Origin: Streptomyces sp. H39-S7
GTDB taxonomy: Bacteria; Actinomycetota; Actinomycetes; Streptomycetales; Streptomycetaceae
Direction: 5' to 3'
Assembly (NCBI RefSeq): GCF_027158205.1
Contig: NZ_JAPVLU010000003.1
Location: 268,858-332,857, forward strand
DNA: 64,000 bases
Part shown: positions 24,071-34,192 of the stretch, in pieces
Numbering within the stretch: position 1 is the first letter of the stretch
How the letters are laid out: the number at the start of each line of letters is the position of its first letter
Position numbers and translations under genes: made by a program
Notes under the pieces: model-generated
Databases searched by the model: none
Told to the model about the DNA's origin: nothing
The model's input: the letters and a program-made list of their open reading frames with translations, nothing else

Positions 24071-25951
24071 ATGGAGAACTCGGCTTCCGGGTTCCCTGGG
24101 CAGGTGCCCGTGTCTACTGATCGCGCCAACGCCGGTACCCGGCGTCCGCGGTTCCTCCGCTCCTCCTCCGTCCCGTCGGTCGTCGGTACCGCCGGGGCCG
24201 TGGTGGGGCTGCTCGACGTCGTCTCCGGCGTGTTCCCCGGTTTCCGCAACGGCCGGATGCACCACATGGCGATGGTCTTCCCCGGCACCATGAGTTCGCT
24301 CGCGGCGGCCGGGTCGGTGGTCACCGGCATCCTGCTGCTGATGCTGGCCCACGGCCTCAAACGCGGGAAGGTGCGCGCCTGGTGGGCGGCGGTGCTGCTG
24401 CTGCCGACCGGCGCCGCGACCCAGTTGGTCTACCGGCACTCGTACGTCGGCGCGACCGTCTCGCTGTTCCTGCTCGCGCTGCTGATCGTCCACCGGGGCC
24501 AGTTCAACGCCCTTTCGGACCCGCGCACCCGCTGGCGGGCGGCGGCCAACTTCGTGCTGCTCAGCATCGTCGGGCTCGGTCTCGGACTCCTGATCGTCAG
24601 CGCCCACCCGCGCGTCGAGATGGGCGATCCCAGCCTGATCGAGCGCCTGCAGCACGTGCTGTACGGGCTTTTCGGTTTCGAGGGCCCGGTGAGCTATACG
24701 AGTGACCGGGCCTCGGATGTCGTGGCCTACTCGCTCGGCGGCCTCGGCTTCCTGATCGCCGGCACCACCGCGTATCTGATCCTGCGTCCGGCGCGACCGG
24801 TCGCCGAGCTCAGCGGCGCCGACGAGGACCAGCTGCGCGAGCTGCTGGCCAAGCACGGTGCCCGCGACTCGCTCGGCCACTTCGCGCTGCGCCGCGACAA
24901 GAGCGTGGTGTTCTCACCGAGCGGCAAGGCCGCTGTCTGCTACCGGGTGGTGTCCGGGGTGATGCTCGCCAGCGGCGACCCCATCGGGGACGTCGAGGCC
25001 TGGCCGGGCGCCATCGAGCGCTTCATGGAACTGGCCCGCGCGCACGCCTGGATCCCCGCGGTCATGGGCTGCAGCGAGACCGGCGGCGAGGTCTGGACCC
25101 GCGAGACGGGCCTGGACGCGCTGGAGTTGGGCGACGAGGCCATCGTGCGCACCAGCGCCTTCACGATGCAGGGCCGGGCGATGCGGAACGTCCGGCAGAT
25201 GGTCAAGCGCATCGAGCGGTCCGGCTACGTCTGCAAGGTGCGCCGGGTCCGCGAGCTGTCGGACGGCGAGCGCGAGCAGGTCCGGCTGGCCGCCGACGCC
25301 TGGCGCGGCACCGACACCGAGCGCGGCTTCTCCATGGCGCTGGGCCGGTTCGGTGACGTCGAGGACGGCGACTGCGTGGTCGTCACCGCCCACAAGGAGC
25401 GGGAGGACGGCGTCGAGTCGCCGCTGGGCGACCTGCGGGCCGTGCTGCACTTCGTCCCCTGGGGCAAGGACGGCATGTCCCTGGAACTCATGCGGCGCGA
25501 CCGCAGCGCCGATCCGGGGCTCAACGAGCTGCTGATCGTCGAGGCGCTGCAGCACGCCCCGGAGCTCGGCGTCGAGAACGTCTCGCTCAACTTCGCGATG
25601 TTCCGCTCGGCGCTCGCCCGCGGCGAGCGGATCGGGGCGGGGCCGGTGCTGCGCGGCTGGCGGGGACTGCTGGTCTTCCTGTCGCGCTGGTTCCAGATCG
25701 AGTCGCTGTACAAGTTCAACGCGAAGTTCCAGCCGGAGTGGGTGCCGCGGTTCCTGGTGTTCCGCAACTCCCGTGACCTCCCCCGGATCGGTTTCGCCGC
25801 CATGCAGGCGGAGGGCTTCGTCACCCTGTCGCTGCCGCTGCCGGACGCGCTCCAGCGGTTCCTGCCGGGCCGGGCCAAGCGGGCCGCGCACACCGCGCCC
25901 TGCTACGCCAACAGCTCGGAGCCGGAGCGGGCGGTCAGAAGCGTCGCCTGA
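24071..25951 (+). CDS. Phosphatidylglycerol lysyltransferase-like membrane protein (DUF2156)
   Basis: The 626-residue protein has an N-terminal block of about six membrane helices (about 35-250). A C-terminal tandem GNAT-like domain of the LPG synthase family (DUF2156) follows, with VCYRVVSGVMLASGDPIGD, RAMRNVRQMVKRIERSGY and KFNAKFQPEWVPRFLVF. Such MprF/LysX-type enzymes move an amino acid from aminoacyl-tRNA to phosphatidylglycerol and lower surface charge. No lysyl-tRNA synthetase domain is fused, unlike mycobacterial LysX. The start is uncertain: a GTG at about codon 15 (VSTDRANAG) is also plausible. The aminoacyl donor cannot be read from sequence. Confidence 0.88.
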   Translation: MENSASGFPGQVPVSTDRANAGTRRPRFLRSSSVPSVVGTAGAVVGLLDVVSGVFPGFRNGRMHHMAMVFPGTMSSLAAAGSVVTGILLLMLAHGLKRGKVRAWWAAVLLLPTGAATQLVYRHSYVGATVSLFLLALLIVHRGQFNALSDPRTRWRAAANFVLLSIVGLGLGLLIVSAHPRVEMGDPSLIERLQHVLYGLFGFEGPVSYTSDRASDVVAYSLGGLGFLIAGTTAYLILRPARPVAELSGADEDQLRELLAKHGARDSLGHFALRRDKSVVFSPSGKAAVCYRVVSGVMLASGDPIGDVEAWPGAIERFMELARAHAWIPAVMGCSETGGEVWTRETGLDALELGDEAIVRTSAFTMQGRAMRNVRQMVKRIERSGYVCKVRRVRELSDGEREQVRLAADAWRGTDTERGFSMALGRFGDVEDGDCVVVTAHKEREDGVESPLGDLRAVLHFVPWGKDGMSLELMRRDRSADPGLNELLIVEALQHAPELGVENVSLNFAMFRSALARGERIGAGPVLRGWRGLLVFLSRWFQIESLYKFNAKFQPEWVPRFLVFRNSRDLPRIGFAAMQAEGFVTLSLPLPDALQRFLPGRAKRAAHTAPCYANSSEPERAVRSVA

Positions 25952-26045
25952 ACCACCGCGCCACCCGTACGACGGAACCGCCGGATCCCACGCAGGGGTC
26001 CGGCGGTTCCGTCTGTTGCGGGAGTCCTCCGAGGGCTCAGCGGGC

Positions 26046-26651
26046 TCAGCGGGCGATGATGAGGCTCATCGCCTCGGAGCGGGTCGCGGGGTCGCGCAGC
26101 TGGCCGCGGACGGCCGACGTGATGGTCTTCGCGCCCTGCTTGCGCACCCCGCGCATCGACATGCACATGTGCTCGCACTCGATGACGACGATCACGCCGC
26201 GCGGCTCCAGGATGCGCATCAGCGAGTCGGCGATCTGCGTGGTGAGCCGCTCCTGGACCTGCGGGCGGCGGGCGTAGACGTCGACCAGCCGGGCGAGCTT
26301 CGACAGCCCGGTGATCTTGCCGTTGGAGGCCGGGATGTAGCCGACGTGGGCGACACCTATGAACGGGACCAGGTGGTGCTCGCAGCTCGACATCACCTCG
26401 ATGTCCTTCACCAGCACCATCTCGTCGTGCCCGAGGTCGAACGTCGTGGTCAGGACGTCCTCCGGCTCCTGCCACAGGCCGGCGAATATTTCCTTGTACG
26501 CACGGGCCACCCGGCCCGGCGTCTCCCGCAGCCCCTCCCGGTCCGGATCCTCGCCGACCGCGATGAGGAGCTCCCGCACGGCGGCCTCGGCGCGCTTCTC
26601 GTCGAACACGCCGATGGTCCCCTCACCATCCAGCGTCACCGGGTCGGTCAT
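26046..26651 (-). CDS. folE: GTP cyclohydrolase I
   Basis: The 201-residue protein opens the pterin pathway by converting GTP to dihydroneopterin triphosphate. [22 protein letters not shown], the zinc-site region [20 protein letters not shown] and the later zinc cysteine in [17 protein letters not shown] are complete. The ATG at 26649-26651 (MTDPVTL) is preferred over a 24-residue extension. The strong ftsH terminator ends 57 bases upstream, so folE needs its own promoter. It lies about 3.3 kb from folP, with the esterase and lysyltransferase genes in between. Confidence 0.96.
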   Translation of the reverse strand: MTDPVTLDGEGTIGVFDEKRAEAAVRELLIAVGEDPDREGLRETPGRVARAYKEIFAGLWQEPEDVLTTTFDLGHDEMVLVKDIEVMSSCEHHLVPFIGVAHVGYIPASNGKITGLSKLARLVDVYARRPQVQERLTTQIADSLMRILEPRGVIVVIECEHMCMSMRGVRKQGAKTITSAVRGQLRDPATRSEAMSLIIAR

Positions 26652-26707
26652 CTGTGCCTCGTTCCTCGTACGGACCTGCGGAGACTGCAGGGGGTTGCAC
26701 CAGCGGA

Positions 26708-26749
26708 AAGACCGCGCCCCCAAGGTTAAAACCCTGGGGGCGCGGTCTT
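26708..26749 (-). terminator. Strong intrinsic terminator of ftsH
   Basis: A perfect 15-bp stem (26708-26722 with 26735-26749) plus two inner pairs surrounds an A-rich loop. On the minus strand it is followed by TCC in a TCTTTCC context. It stands between the ftsH stop (26801) and folE. Confidence 0.85.
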
Positions 26750-26800
26750 CATTCCGGGATCACCTTCGCCGGCCGGCTGTCGCCGACCGGTTTCCGGTGG

Positions 26801-28876
26801 TCAGCTGTCGGTTCCGCTCCCCGAGTCCTCGGGGAGCTGCACCGTCTCGGTGGGCTTCTCGATGGCCGGGGTGGCGGTGCTGCTGCCGTTGGCGGACTGG
26901 CTGCCGTTGGTGAGCGCCAGCTCCTTGGGCGAGAGCACCGGCGGGCGGGTCGACGGCGTACGGCGCGAGGACCCGGTCCAGGCCGGACGCGGCGGGCGCC
27001 TGACGATGGCCTTGAAGATCTCGGCGATCTCCTCCTTGTTCAGCGTCTCCCTCTCCAGGAGCGCCAGAACCAGGTTGTCGAGAACGTCGCGGTTCTCGAC
27101 CAGGATCTCCCACGCCTCGTTGTGCGCGGTCTCGATGAGCTTCTTGACCTCTTCGTCGACCAGCCCGGCGACCTCTTCCGAGTAGTCGCGCTGGTGACCC
27201 ATGTCACGGCCCAGGAACGGCTCCGCGTTGTCCGAGCCGAACTTGATCGCGCCGAGCCGCTCGGTCATCCCGTACTGGGTGACCATCGCGCGGGCCGTCG
27301 CGGTCGCCTTCTCGATGTCGTTCGAGGCGCCGGTGGTCGGGTCGTGGAAGACCAGTTCCTCCGCCGCCCGGCCGCCCATCATGTAGGCGAGCTGGTCGAG
27401 CATCTCGTTGCGCGTCGTCGAGTACTTGTCCTCGTCCGGCAGGACCATCGTGTAACCGAGGGCCCGGCCGCGGGAGAGGATCGTGATCTTGTGCACCGGG
27501 TCGCTGTTCGGAGAAGCAGCCGCGACCAGGGCGTGTCCGCCCTCGTGGTACGCGGTGATCTTCTTCTCCTTCTCGGACATGATCCGGGTCCGCTTCTGCG
27601 GTCCGGCCACGACCCGGTCGATCGCCTCGTCGAGGGTCTCGTTGTCGAGCAGCTTGCGGTCCCCACGGGCCGTCAGGAGCGCGGCCTCGTTGAGCACGTT
27701 CGCCAGATCCGCGCCGGTGAAACCGGGGGTGCGGCGAGCGACGGCCCGGAGGTCGACGTTCGGAGCGACCGGCTTGCCCTTGGCGTGGACGTTGAGGATC
27801 TCCAGCCGGCCCATCAGGTCGGGGCGGTCCACGGCGATCTGGCGGTCGAAGCGGCCCGGACGCAGCAGCGCCGGGTCCAGGATGTCCGGCCGGTTGGTGG
27901 CGGCGATCAGGATGACGCCGCCCTTCACGTCGAAGCCGTCCATCTCGACGAGCAGCTGGTTGAGCGTCTGCTCGCGCTCGTCGTGACCGCCGCCCATACC
28001 GGCACCGCGGTGCCGGCCGACGGCGTCGATCTCGTCGACGAAGACGATCGCCGGAGCGTTCGCCTTGGCCTGCTCGAACAGGTCCCGGACACGCGAGGCG
28101 CCGACACCCACGAACATCTCGACGAAGTCGGAGCCCGAGATCGAGTAGAACGGCACGCCCGCCTCACCCGCGACGGCGCGGGCCAGCAGGGTCTTGCCGG
28201 TGCCGGGCGGGCCGTAGAGCAGCACGCCCTTGGGGATCTTGGCGCCGACGGCCTGGAACTTCGCCGGCTCCTGGAGGAACTCCTTGATCTCGTGGAGTTC
28301 CTCGACCGCCTCGTCCGCCCCCGCCACATCCGCGAACGTGGTCTTGGGGGTGTCCTTGGTGATCAGCTTGGCCTTGGACTTCCCGAACTGCATGACGCGG
28401 GATCCGCCGCCCTGCATCTGGTTCATCAGGAACAGGAAGACCACGACGATCAGCACGAACGGCAGCAGCGACAACAGGATGCTGACGAACGCGTTCTGCT
28501 TGGACGGCGAGACGGTGTACCCGTCGGGCAGCGTGCCGCCCGCGTCCGCCGTGCCGTCGATCTTCTTCTGGAGATCCGCGGCGATGGCAGTGCTCTGGTC
28601 GGCGCTGACGTAGCTCGCCTTGAGCTTGGTGCCCAGATCCTTGCCGCCGACCTTCGCGCCGTCGACGAGCTCGATCTTGATCATCTGCTCATCGCCGGTG
28701 GTGATCTCCGCCGACTTGAGAATGTTGTCCTTGCTGTGGATCGCTTGCACGACCTGGCCGGTGTCCACCGTCTTGTAGCCGCCGGAGGAGCCGACGACCT
28801 GCATGAGGACGACCACGGCGATGACAGCCAGCACGATCCACATGACTGGCCCACGGAAATAGCGCTTGACGTCCAT
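26801..28876 (-). CDS. ftsH: ATP-dependent zinc metalloprotease FtsH
   Basis: The 691-residue membrane protease degrades misfolded membrane and regulatory proteins. Membrane helices lie at about 11-27 and 129-151 and enclose an external domain. The AAA module has Walker A GPPGTGKT (222-229), Walker [12 protein letters not shown] and the [22 protein letters not shown]. The zinc site HEGGH sits in [11 protein letters not shown]. The last 60 residues are a Ser/Thr/Pro-rich tail ([18 protein letters not shown]) typical of streptomycete copies. The ATG at 28874-28876 (MDVKRYFRG) is the family start; a 23-residue upstream frame is unsupported. Confidence 0.97.
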   Translation of the reverse strand: MDVKRYFRGPVMWIVLAVIAVVVLMQVVGSSGGYKTVDTGQVVQAIHSKDNILKSAEITTGDEQMIKIELVDGAKVGGKDLGTKLKASYVSADQSTAIAADLQKKIDGTADAGGTLPDGYTVSPSKQNAFVSILLSLLPFVLIVVVFLFLMNQMQGGGSRVMQFGKSKAKLITKDTPKTTFADVAGADEAVEELHEIKEFLQEPAKFQAVGAKIPKGVLLYGPPGTGKTLLARAVAGEAGVPFYSISGSDFVEMFVGVGASRVRDLFEQAKANAPAIVFVDEIDAVGRHRGAGMGGGHDEREQTLNQLLVEMDGFDVKGGVILIAATNRPDILDPALLRPGRFDRQIAVDRPDLMGRLEILNVHAKGKPVAPNVDLRAVARRTPGFTGADLANVLNEAALLTARGDRKLLDNETLDEAIDRVVAGPQKRTRIMSEKEKKITAYHEGGHALVAAASPNSDPVHKITILSRGRALGYTMVLPDEDKYSTTRNEMLDQLAYMMGGRAAEELVFHDPTTGASNDIEKATATARAMVTQYGMTERLGAIKFGSDNAEPFLGRDMGHQRDYSEEVAGLVDEEVKKLIETAHNEAWEILVENRDVLDNLVLALLERETLNKEEIAEIFKAIVRRPPRPAWTGSSRRTPSTRPPVLSPKELALTNGSQSANGSSTATPAIEKPTETVQLPEDSGSGTDS

Positions 28877-29116
28877 CCATGCGGGGCGCGGACGCCCCGT
28901 CCCTCCTGCCACAGTGAGGCAGCGCGGCTCGATGGCCGCGCGCACATCCGGTGTATGACCCGACCTTCGGACGGTACCTCAGCATTGTCCACCGAGGCGT
29001 CCGCCAACCGTTAACAATCCCGGCTTCCCCTGCTCCAACGGCGGGAAAGGGTGCGGGGTTCCCCATTGTCGGCACGGGCTGCGCCGAACGGGGACATCCT
29101 CGGACGAACGGGGGCG

Positions 29117-29671
29117 TCAGCCGCCGTATACGTGCGGGGCGAGTGTTCCGACAAAGGGGAGATTGCGGTACTTCTCGTTGAAATCGAGTCCGTAGCCGAC
29201 GACGAATTCATTCGGGATGTCGAAGCCGGTGTACTTCACATCGATCTCGACCTTGGCCGCCTCCGGCTTGCGCAGCAGCGTGCAGACCTCCAGGGAGGCC
29301 GGGCCGCGCGAGCCGAGGTTGCTGATCAGCCAGGACAGCGTCAGACCGGAGTCGATGATGTCCTCGACGATGAGCACGTCGCGGCCTGCGATATCGGTGT
29401 CGAGGTCCTTGAGGATGCGGACGACGCCCGACGACTTGGTGCCGGCGCCGTAGGAGGACACCGCCATCCAGTCCATCGTCACGTTGGTGGAGAGCGCGCG
29501 CGCCAGGTCCGCCATGACCATCACCGCGCCCTTGAGCACGCCGACGATCAGCAGGTCCTTGCCCGCGTAGTCCTTGTCGATCTTCGCGGCAAGCTCGATC
29601 AGCTTGGCGTCGATCTCTTCCTTGGTGATGAGCACCTTTTCGAGATCGGTGCCCATGTCGTTCTCGTTCAC
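29117..29671 (-). CDS. hpt: Hypoxanthine phosphoribosyltransferase
   Basis: The 184-residue purine-salvage enzyme makes IMP or GMP from the base and PRPP. The PRPP loop [14 protein letters not shown], the flexible-loop region [17 protein letters not shown] and the base-site region [15 protein letters not shown] are present. The start is the ATG at 29671; a second ATG five codons on (MGTDLEK) is possible. It lies 20 bases after tilS, and the order tilS-hpt-ftsH is the widespread Gram-positive arrangement. Confidence 0.95.
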   Translation of the reverse strand: MNENDMGTDLEKVLITKEEIDAKLIELAAKIDKDYAGKDLLIVGVLKGAVMVMADLARALSTNVTMDWMAVSSYGAGTKSSGVVRILKDLDTDIAGRDVLIVEDIIDSGLTLSWLISNLGSRGPASLEVCTLLRKPEAAKVEIDVKYTGFDIPNEFVVGYGLDFNEKYRNLPFVGTLAPHVYGG

Positions 29672-29691
29672 CTGTGTTGGTTCCTCAAGGT

Positions 29692-30687
29692 CTACGACGG
29701 TGAGAAGAACAGTCTGCCATTGCGCCGACGGGCCTCGACGCCGCCCGGCAGGTTGAGACCCTTCTGCCCCCGCCAGTCGGTGACCAGCCGGTCGATCTCC
29801 TCGATGTGGCGGGCGAAGAGGAATCCGGGCGGGGAACCGGCCGCGATGACCGCCCGGCGCAGTACCCGGCGGCGGACGGCGGCCGGCAGGGAGCGCAGCC
29901 GGAGCGCGTCCAGGGAGCCGTCGCCGTCGGCAACATCACGTTCGGCGGTGGCCGCCCACTGGTCCAGGGCGTCGGCGTCGTCACGGGAGAGCTGGGCGGT
30001 CCGGGCCAGCGCCTCGATGACGCCCTTGCCGAGGGACTTCTCCAGCACCGGCAGCGCCTCGTGGCGGACCCGGGAGCGGGTGTACGCCGGGTCGTGGTTG
30101 TGCGGGTCCTCCCACACGTCGATGCCCTGGGCCAGGCAGCCCTTGCGGACGGTGTCGCGGTCGAGCAGCAGGAACGGCCGGCGGTAGCGGCCGCCCGCGC
30201 CCGACACGGCGGCCATCCCGGACAGCGAGCGGGTGCCGGAGCCGCGGGCGAGGCCCAGCAGCACCGTTTCCGCCTGGTCGTCCCGGGTGTGGCCGAGCAG
30301 GACGGCGGCGGCGCCGCGCGCTTCGGCGGTGGCGTCCAGCGCGCCGTAGCGGGCGTCGCGGGCGGCGGCTTCGGGCCCGCCCTGGCGGCCGACGGTGACC
30401 CCGACGGCGTCCACGGGGTCCAGCCCGAGGCAGCGCAGGCGCGCGGCGACTTCGAGGGCGCGGCCGGTCGAGCCGGGCTGCAGCCCGTGGTCGACGGTGA
30501 CGGCCCCGGCGCGCACGCCGAGTTTGGGGGCCTCGAACGCGAGGGCCGCGGCGAGCGCCATGGAGTCGGCGCCTCCGCTGCAGGCGGCGAGGACGAGGGG
30601 GTTGGGGGCGGGGGTGGCGATGAGGACGTCGTGAAGTACGCGGCGGACCGCCAGGCGTATCGCGGCGACCGTGGGGTGGGGACCCAT
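29692..30687 (-). CDS. tilS: tRNA(Ile)-lysidine synthase
   Basis: The 331-residue N-type ATP pyrophosphatase modifies the wobble cytidine of the AUA-reading tRNA(Ile) with lysine. The P-loop [13 protein letters not shown] starts near residue 34, with [12 protein letters not shown] and the conserved [22 protein letters not shown] further on. The C-terminal part is the shortened actinobacterial form. The ATG at 30685-30687 has AGGAGG about 8 bases upstream. An in-frame extension exists but lies upstream of that site. It is the first gene of tilS-hpt. Confidence 0.95.
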   Translation of the reverse strand: MGPHPTVAAIRLAVRRVLHDVLIATPAPNPLVLAACSGGADSMALAAALAFEAPKLGVRAGAVTVDHGLQPGSTGRALEVAARLRCLGLDPVDAVGVTVGRQGGPEAAARDARYGALDATAEARGAAAVLLGHTRDDQAETVLLGLARGSGTRSLSGMAAVSGAGGRYRRPFLLLDRDTVRKGCLAQGIDVWEDPHNHDPAYTRSRVRHEALPVLEKSLGKGVIEALARTAQLSRDDADALDQWAATAERDVADGDGSLDALRLRSLPAAVRRRVLRRAVIAAGSPPGFLFARHIEEIDRLVTDWRGQKGLNLPGGVEARRRNGRLFFSPS

Positions 30688-30831
30688 GTCCGGTTCCCTC
30701 CTATGGAGGCTGTGAGGGTGATAACGCAAAGTAGCTAGATGGTGACAGAAGTCGGGGCTCTACCCGAGCATCGCACGGCTTACCCTGCGCTTACGGTCCC
30801 TCGGACGGGTGAACCGGAGGGCGTCGGGTGG

Positions 30832-31995
30832 TCACGAATCGCTGCGCCGGTGCACCCTTGCGACCCAGTCCGCCGGTTTGGCGATCTCCGCCTTCGTCGG
30901 CAGCGTGTTGGGCGACGTCCACACGCGGTTGAAGCCGTCCATGCCCACCTCGTCGACGACGGTGCGCACGAAGCGCTCGCCGTCCTTGTACTGGCGCAGC
31001 TTCGCGTCCAGTCCCAGCACCTTGCGCAGCACCTGGTCCAGCCGGCCCGCGCCGCTGGCCCTGCGCTGCTGGAACTTCTCCCGGATCTCCGCGACGGACG
31101 GCACGACGTCGGGTCCCACACCGTCCATCACGTAGTCCGCGTGGCCCTCCAGCAGCGACATGACGGCGGTCAGCCGGGCGAGGATCTCCCGCTGGACGGG
31201 GGTCTGCACGAAGTCCACGATGCTGCGGCCCTCGTCGGGCTCGTCGTCGGCGTCCTTGGCGCCGCCGCCGCCCGCGAAGGACTGGGCGGCCTCGCGGATC
31301 CGTTCGATGACGGTGGAGGCGTCCATCTCGGTCTCGCCGAGGAAGGACTGGATCTCGCCCTCGATGTGGTCGCGCAGCCATGGCACGGCGGTGAACTGCG
31401 TGCGGTGCGTCTCCTCGTGCAGGCACACCCACAGCCGGAAGTCGTGCGGGTCCACGTCGAGTTCCCGCTCGACGTGCACGATGTTCGGCGCGACGAGCAG
31501 CAGGCGGCCGGCGCGCGGCGCTCCCGGGCCGGGGACGACGGGGCCGGCGGGCAGCTCGCGGGTGGCGGGGGCGAACGTCTCGTACTGGCCGAGCACCCGG
31601 GACGCCAGGAACGACAGCAGCATCCCGACCTCGACGCCGGTGACCTTGCCGCCGACCGTGCCCAGCGCCATGCCGCCGAGGCCGCCGGGGCGGCGGTCCT
31701 GCATCTTGCCCAGCAGCGGCTTGAGGATCTCGCGGAAGCCGGCGACGTTCGCCTTCACCCAGCCCACCCGGTCCACGATCAGCACGGGCGTCCCGTTCGG
31801 CGGAGACACCGCGTCGCCGTACATGCGGGTGAACGCGTGCACGTGCTCCTCCGAGGAGCGCGCGTGCTTGCGCAACTCGGCCACGATCTCGCGCGCCTCG
31901 TCCCCGCTGACCTCCGGGCCCGGCCGCATCAACCGCTGTGCGGTCGCCACTGCGAGATTCCAGTCGACCATGTCGGCACCACCGATGCTCGTCAT
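30832..31995 (-). CDS. Zincin-like DUF2342 protein
   Basis: The 387-residue soluble protein belongs to DUF2342, sometimes labelled 'coenzyme F420 biosynthesis associated'. It carries an HExxH metal motif in WVCLHEETHRTQF, and the downstream glutamate of SLLEGHADYVMD may be the third ligand, so a metallopeptidase fold is likely. Two glycine-rich linkers (PGGLGGMALG and SFAGGGGAKDADDEP) are seen. No substrate is known. It sits between dacB and tilS on the same strand, with gaps of about 100 and 144 bases. Confidence 0.88.
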   Translation of the reverse strand: MTSIGGADMVDWNLAVATAQRLMRPGPEVSGDEAREIVAELRKHARSSEEHVHAFTRMYGDAVSPPNGTPVLIVDRVGWVKANVAGFREILKPLLGKMQDRRPGGLGGMALGTVGGKVTGVEVGMLLSFLASRVLGQYETFAPATRELPAGPVVPGPGAPRAGRLLLVAPNIVHVERELDVDPHDFRLWVCLHEETHRTQFTAVPWLRDHIEGEIQSFLGETEMDASTVIERIREAAQSFAGGGGAKDADDEPDEGRSIVDFVQTPVQREILARLTAVMSLLEGHADYVMDGVGPDVVPSVAEIREKFQQRRASGAGRLDQVLRKVLGLDAKLRQYKDGERFVRTVVDEVGMDGFNRVWTSPNTLPTKAEIAKPADWVARVHRRSDS

Positions 31996-32096
31996 GCCTT
32001 CACGGTACGTTGCCGCTCCCGCTTTGGGGGTCGGATAACGCCCGGGTTCCGGGGACGGGGCCGGGGTGGGGCCCCAGGCGGGGCTGGGGTGGGGGT

Positions 32097-33548
32097 TCAG
32101 CAGCCGCAGGCGGCGAGGGCGGACGCCAGCCGGTCGAGGGCGGTTTGGGCGGCTGTCGCCGATGTGGCGCCCTGCGTGAGGAAGGCGAAGGTGAGCAGCC
32201 GGCCGCCGGCGGTGACGACGGTTCCGGTGATGGCGTGGACGCCGGTGAGGGTGCCGGTCTTGGCGCGGATCAGGCCGGCGCCGGAGGCGGGGCCGCCGCG
32301 GAACCGGTCGGAGAGGGTGCCGGAGAAGCCGGCGACGGGCAGACCGGTGAGGATCGGCCGCAGCTGGGGGTGTTGGGGCGACGCGGCCAGGGCGAGGAGC
32401 CGCGCGAGCTGTTCCGCGGACAGCGCGTCGGCGCGGTTGAGGCCGCTGCCGTCGGTGAACTTCGCCCCGCCCGACGGCAGTCCGAGCCGGGCCAGGGCGG
32501 CGGTGACGGCCTGCTGGGCGCCGTCGAAGCTCGCGGGCAGGTGCGCGGCGATCGCGGTCTGCCGGGCCAGGGCCTCCGCGATGTCGTTGTCGCTGTTGGT
32601 CAGCATCCGCTCGACGAGCGCGGACAGCGGCGCCGACCGGGCCGCGGCGAGCCGGGTGCCGGACGCGGCGGCGGGCGTTCTCGCCGGGGTGCCCGTCACC
32701 TTGATGCCGCGCGCCTTGAGCAGCTTCGCGAAGGCGGTGGCGGTGTCGCCGGCCGGGTCGGTGGAGCGGTCGGCGGGGCCGCGGTCGCTCTTGCCGAGGC
32801 GCCCCTCGTTGAGCATCAGCGGGGTGACCGGCGCGATGTTCTCGTTGCGGCCGATGGGATGCAGGACGGGACCCGAGTAGAGCGACAGGTCGTAGCCGAG
32901 CGAGGTGGCGGTGGTGCCGCGGGCGGCCAGCGCGCGGGCGGTGTCGTCGGCCAGGGTGCGCAGCGCGGCGGCGGTGAGGGTGGGGTCCCCGCCGCCCACG
33001 AGGACGGTGCTGTGCGGCCCGGCGGCCAGCACGGCCGTGGATATCCGGTGGTCGGGGCCGAGTACGGAGAGGGCGGCGGCGGCCGTCGCGATCTTTATGG
33101 TCGAGGCCGGCACGGACGGGGTCGCGGCGCCGGAGCCGTACAGCAGCCTGCCGGTGGCCGCGTCGATGACGGCTCCGGTGCGCAGCGGGCCGAGGGCCGG
33201 GTCGCGCAGCAGCGGGGCGAGCCGGGCGGCGAGCGCCTGCTGGGCGGGCAGCGTGCCCGGGTCCGTGGCGGGCGCGGTGAGCACCCGGGCGGCGGGCGGG
33301 GCCGCCGCCTCGACGGGCGGCGTCGTCCGGGGCCCGGGGGCGGGGCGGCCGTCCGCCAGGTGGGCCCGGGAGGCGGCCGCCGCCCGTTCCGCCGTACGCT
33401 GGCCCGACTCCCACGGTCCGGCCACGGCCACCGCCGCGAAGGAAATGGTCAGCCCGACTGCGGCCGACCCCGCCACTACCTGCCATGTTCTGGCGTCCGG
33501 CACCCCCGACCAGCCCCTTTCGCGACCACACACCTGCGTGGGAGACAC
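32097..33548 (-). CDS. dacB: D-alanyl-D-alanine carboxypeptidase, PBP4/DacB (S13) family
   Basis: The 483-residue envelope enzyme trims or cross-checks peptidoglycan stem peptides. One N-terminal hydrophobic segment (about 24-44) is a signal or anchor, followed by a Pro/Ala linker. The penicillin-binding motifs are SxxK in PASTIKIATAA, SxN in LTNSDNDIAEAL and KTG in IRAKTGTLTG. The start taken is a GTG at 33548; a later GTG (VPDARTWQVV) after GGGG may be the real one. The C-terminus ends in ACGC, an unusual cysteine pair. It is divergent from ppa. Confidence 0.93.
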   Translation of the reverse strand: MSPTQVCGRERGWSGVPDARTWQVVAGSAAVGLTISFAAVAVAGPWESGQRTAERAAAASRAHLADGRPAPGPRTTPPVEAAAPPAARVLTAPATDPGTLPAQQALAARLAPLLRDPALGPLRTGAVIDAATGRLLYGSGAATPSVPASTIKIATAAAALSVLGPDHRISTAVLAAGPHSTVLVGGGDPTLTAAALRTLADDTARALAARGTTATSLGYDLSLYSGPVLHPIGRNENIAPVTPLMLNEGRLGKSDRGPADRSTDPAGDTATAFAKLLKARGIKVTGTPARTPAAASGTRLAAARSAPLSALVERMLTNSDNDIAEALARQTAIAAHLPASFDGAQQAVTAALARLGLPSGGAKFTDGSGLNRADALSAEQLARLLALAASPQHPQLRPILTGLPVAGFSGTLSDRFRGGPASGAGLIRAKTGTLTGVHAITGTVVTAGGRLLTFAFLTQGATSATAAQTALDRLASALAACGC

Positions 33549-33590
33549 TTAACCACCAGAAGTATGTGCTGATCATGGAGGAGTAGGGCC

Positions 33591-34094
33591 TTGGAGTTCG
33601 ACGTCACGATCGAGATCCCGAAGGGTTCCCGGAACAAGTACGAGGTGGACCACGAGACCGGTCGTATCCGCTTGGACCGCCGGCTCTTCACCTCGACCAG
33701 TTACCCGGCCGACTACGGCTTCGTCGAGAACACCCTGGGGGAGGACGGCGACCCGCTGGACGCCCTGGTCATCCTTGATGAGCCGACGTTCCCCGGCTGC
33801 CTCATCAAGTGCCGCGCCGTCGGCATGTTCCGTATGACCGACGAGGCGGGCGGCGACGACAAGCTGCTGTGCGTCCCGGCTTCGGACCCGCGGGTGGAGC
33901 ACCTGCGTGACATCCATCACGTGTCGGAGTTCGACCGCCTGGAGATCCAGCACTTCTTCGAGGTCTACAAGGACCTGGAGCCCGGCAAGTCCGTCGAGGG
34001 CGCCAACTGGGTCGGCCGCATCGAGGCCGAGGCCGAGATCGAGGCGTCCTACAAGCGCCTGAAGGACTCGGGCCAGGTCTTCCACAGCCACTGA
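33591..34094 (+). CDS. ppa: Inorganic pyrophosphatase, family I
   Basis: The 167-residue enzyme hydrolyses pyrophosphate and drives biosynthesis. It has [29 protein letters not shown] and the metal-binding [10 protein letters not shown]. The start is a TTG at 33591, made credible by GGAGGAG ending 8 bases before it; the protein then begins [12 protein letters not shown] exactly as the family does. It stands alone between the divergent dacB and the convergent exporter gene. The C-terminal [10 protein letters not shown] is complete. Confidence 0.96.
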   Translation: MEFDVTIEIPKGSRNKYEVDHETGRIRLDRRLFTSTSYPADYGFVENTLGEDGDPLDALVILDEPTFPGCLIKCRAVGMFRMTDEAGGDDKLLCVPASDPRVEHLRDIHHVSEFDRLEIQHFFEVYKDLEPGKSVEGANWVGRIEAEAEIEASYKRLKDSGQVFHSH

Positions 34095-34139
34095 CACCTG
34101 GCCGACGGCCGTTGCAGTGTCGAAGTGCTGGAGTACCGG

Positions 34140-34178
34140 GAACGCCGGGCGGGCCCTTCGCGGGCCGGCCCGGCGTTC
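34140..34178. terminator. Terminator between ppa and the ThrE-type exporter gene
   Basis: Seventeen-base arms (34140-34156 and 34162-34178) pair with a single mismatch around a five-base loop, between convergent stops at 34094 and 34193. Confidence 0.75.
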
Positions 34179-34192
34179 GCGCGTTCCGCCGC

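Noticed and set aside
26654..29014. A 786-codon open frame opposite ftsH
   Set aside because: No recognisable domain; ftsH on the other strand is complete with all motifs.
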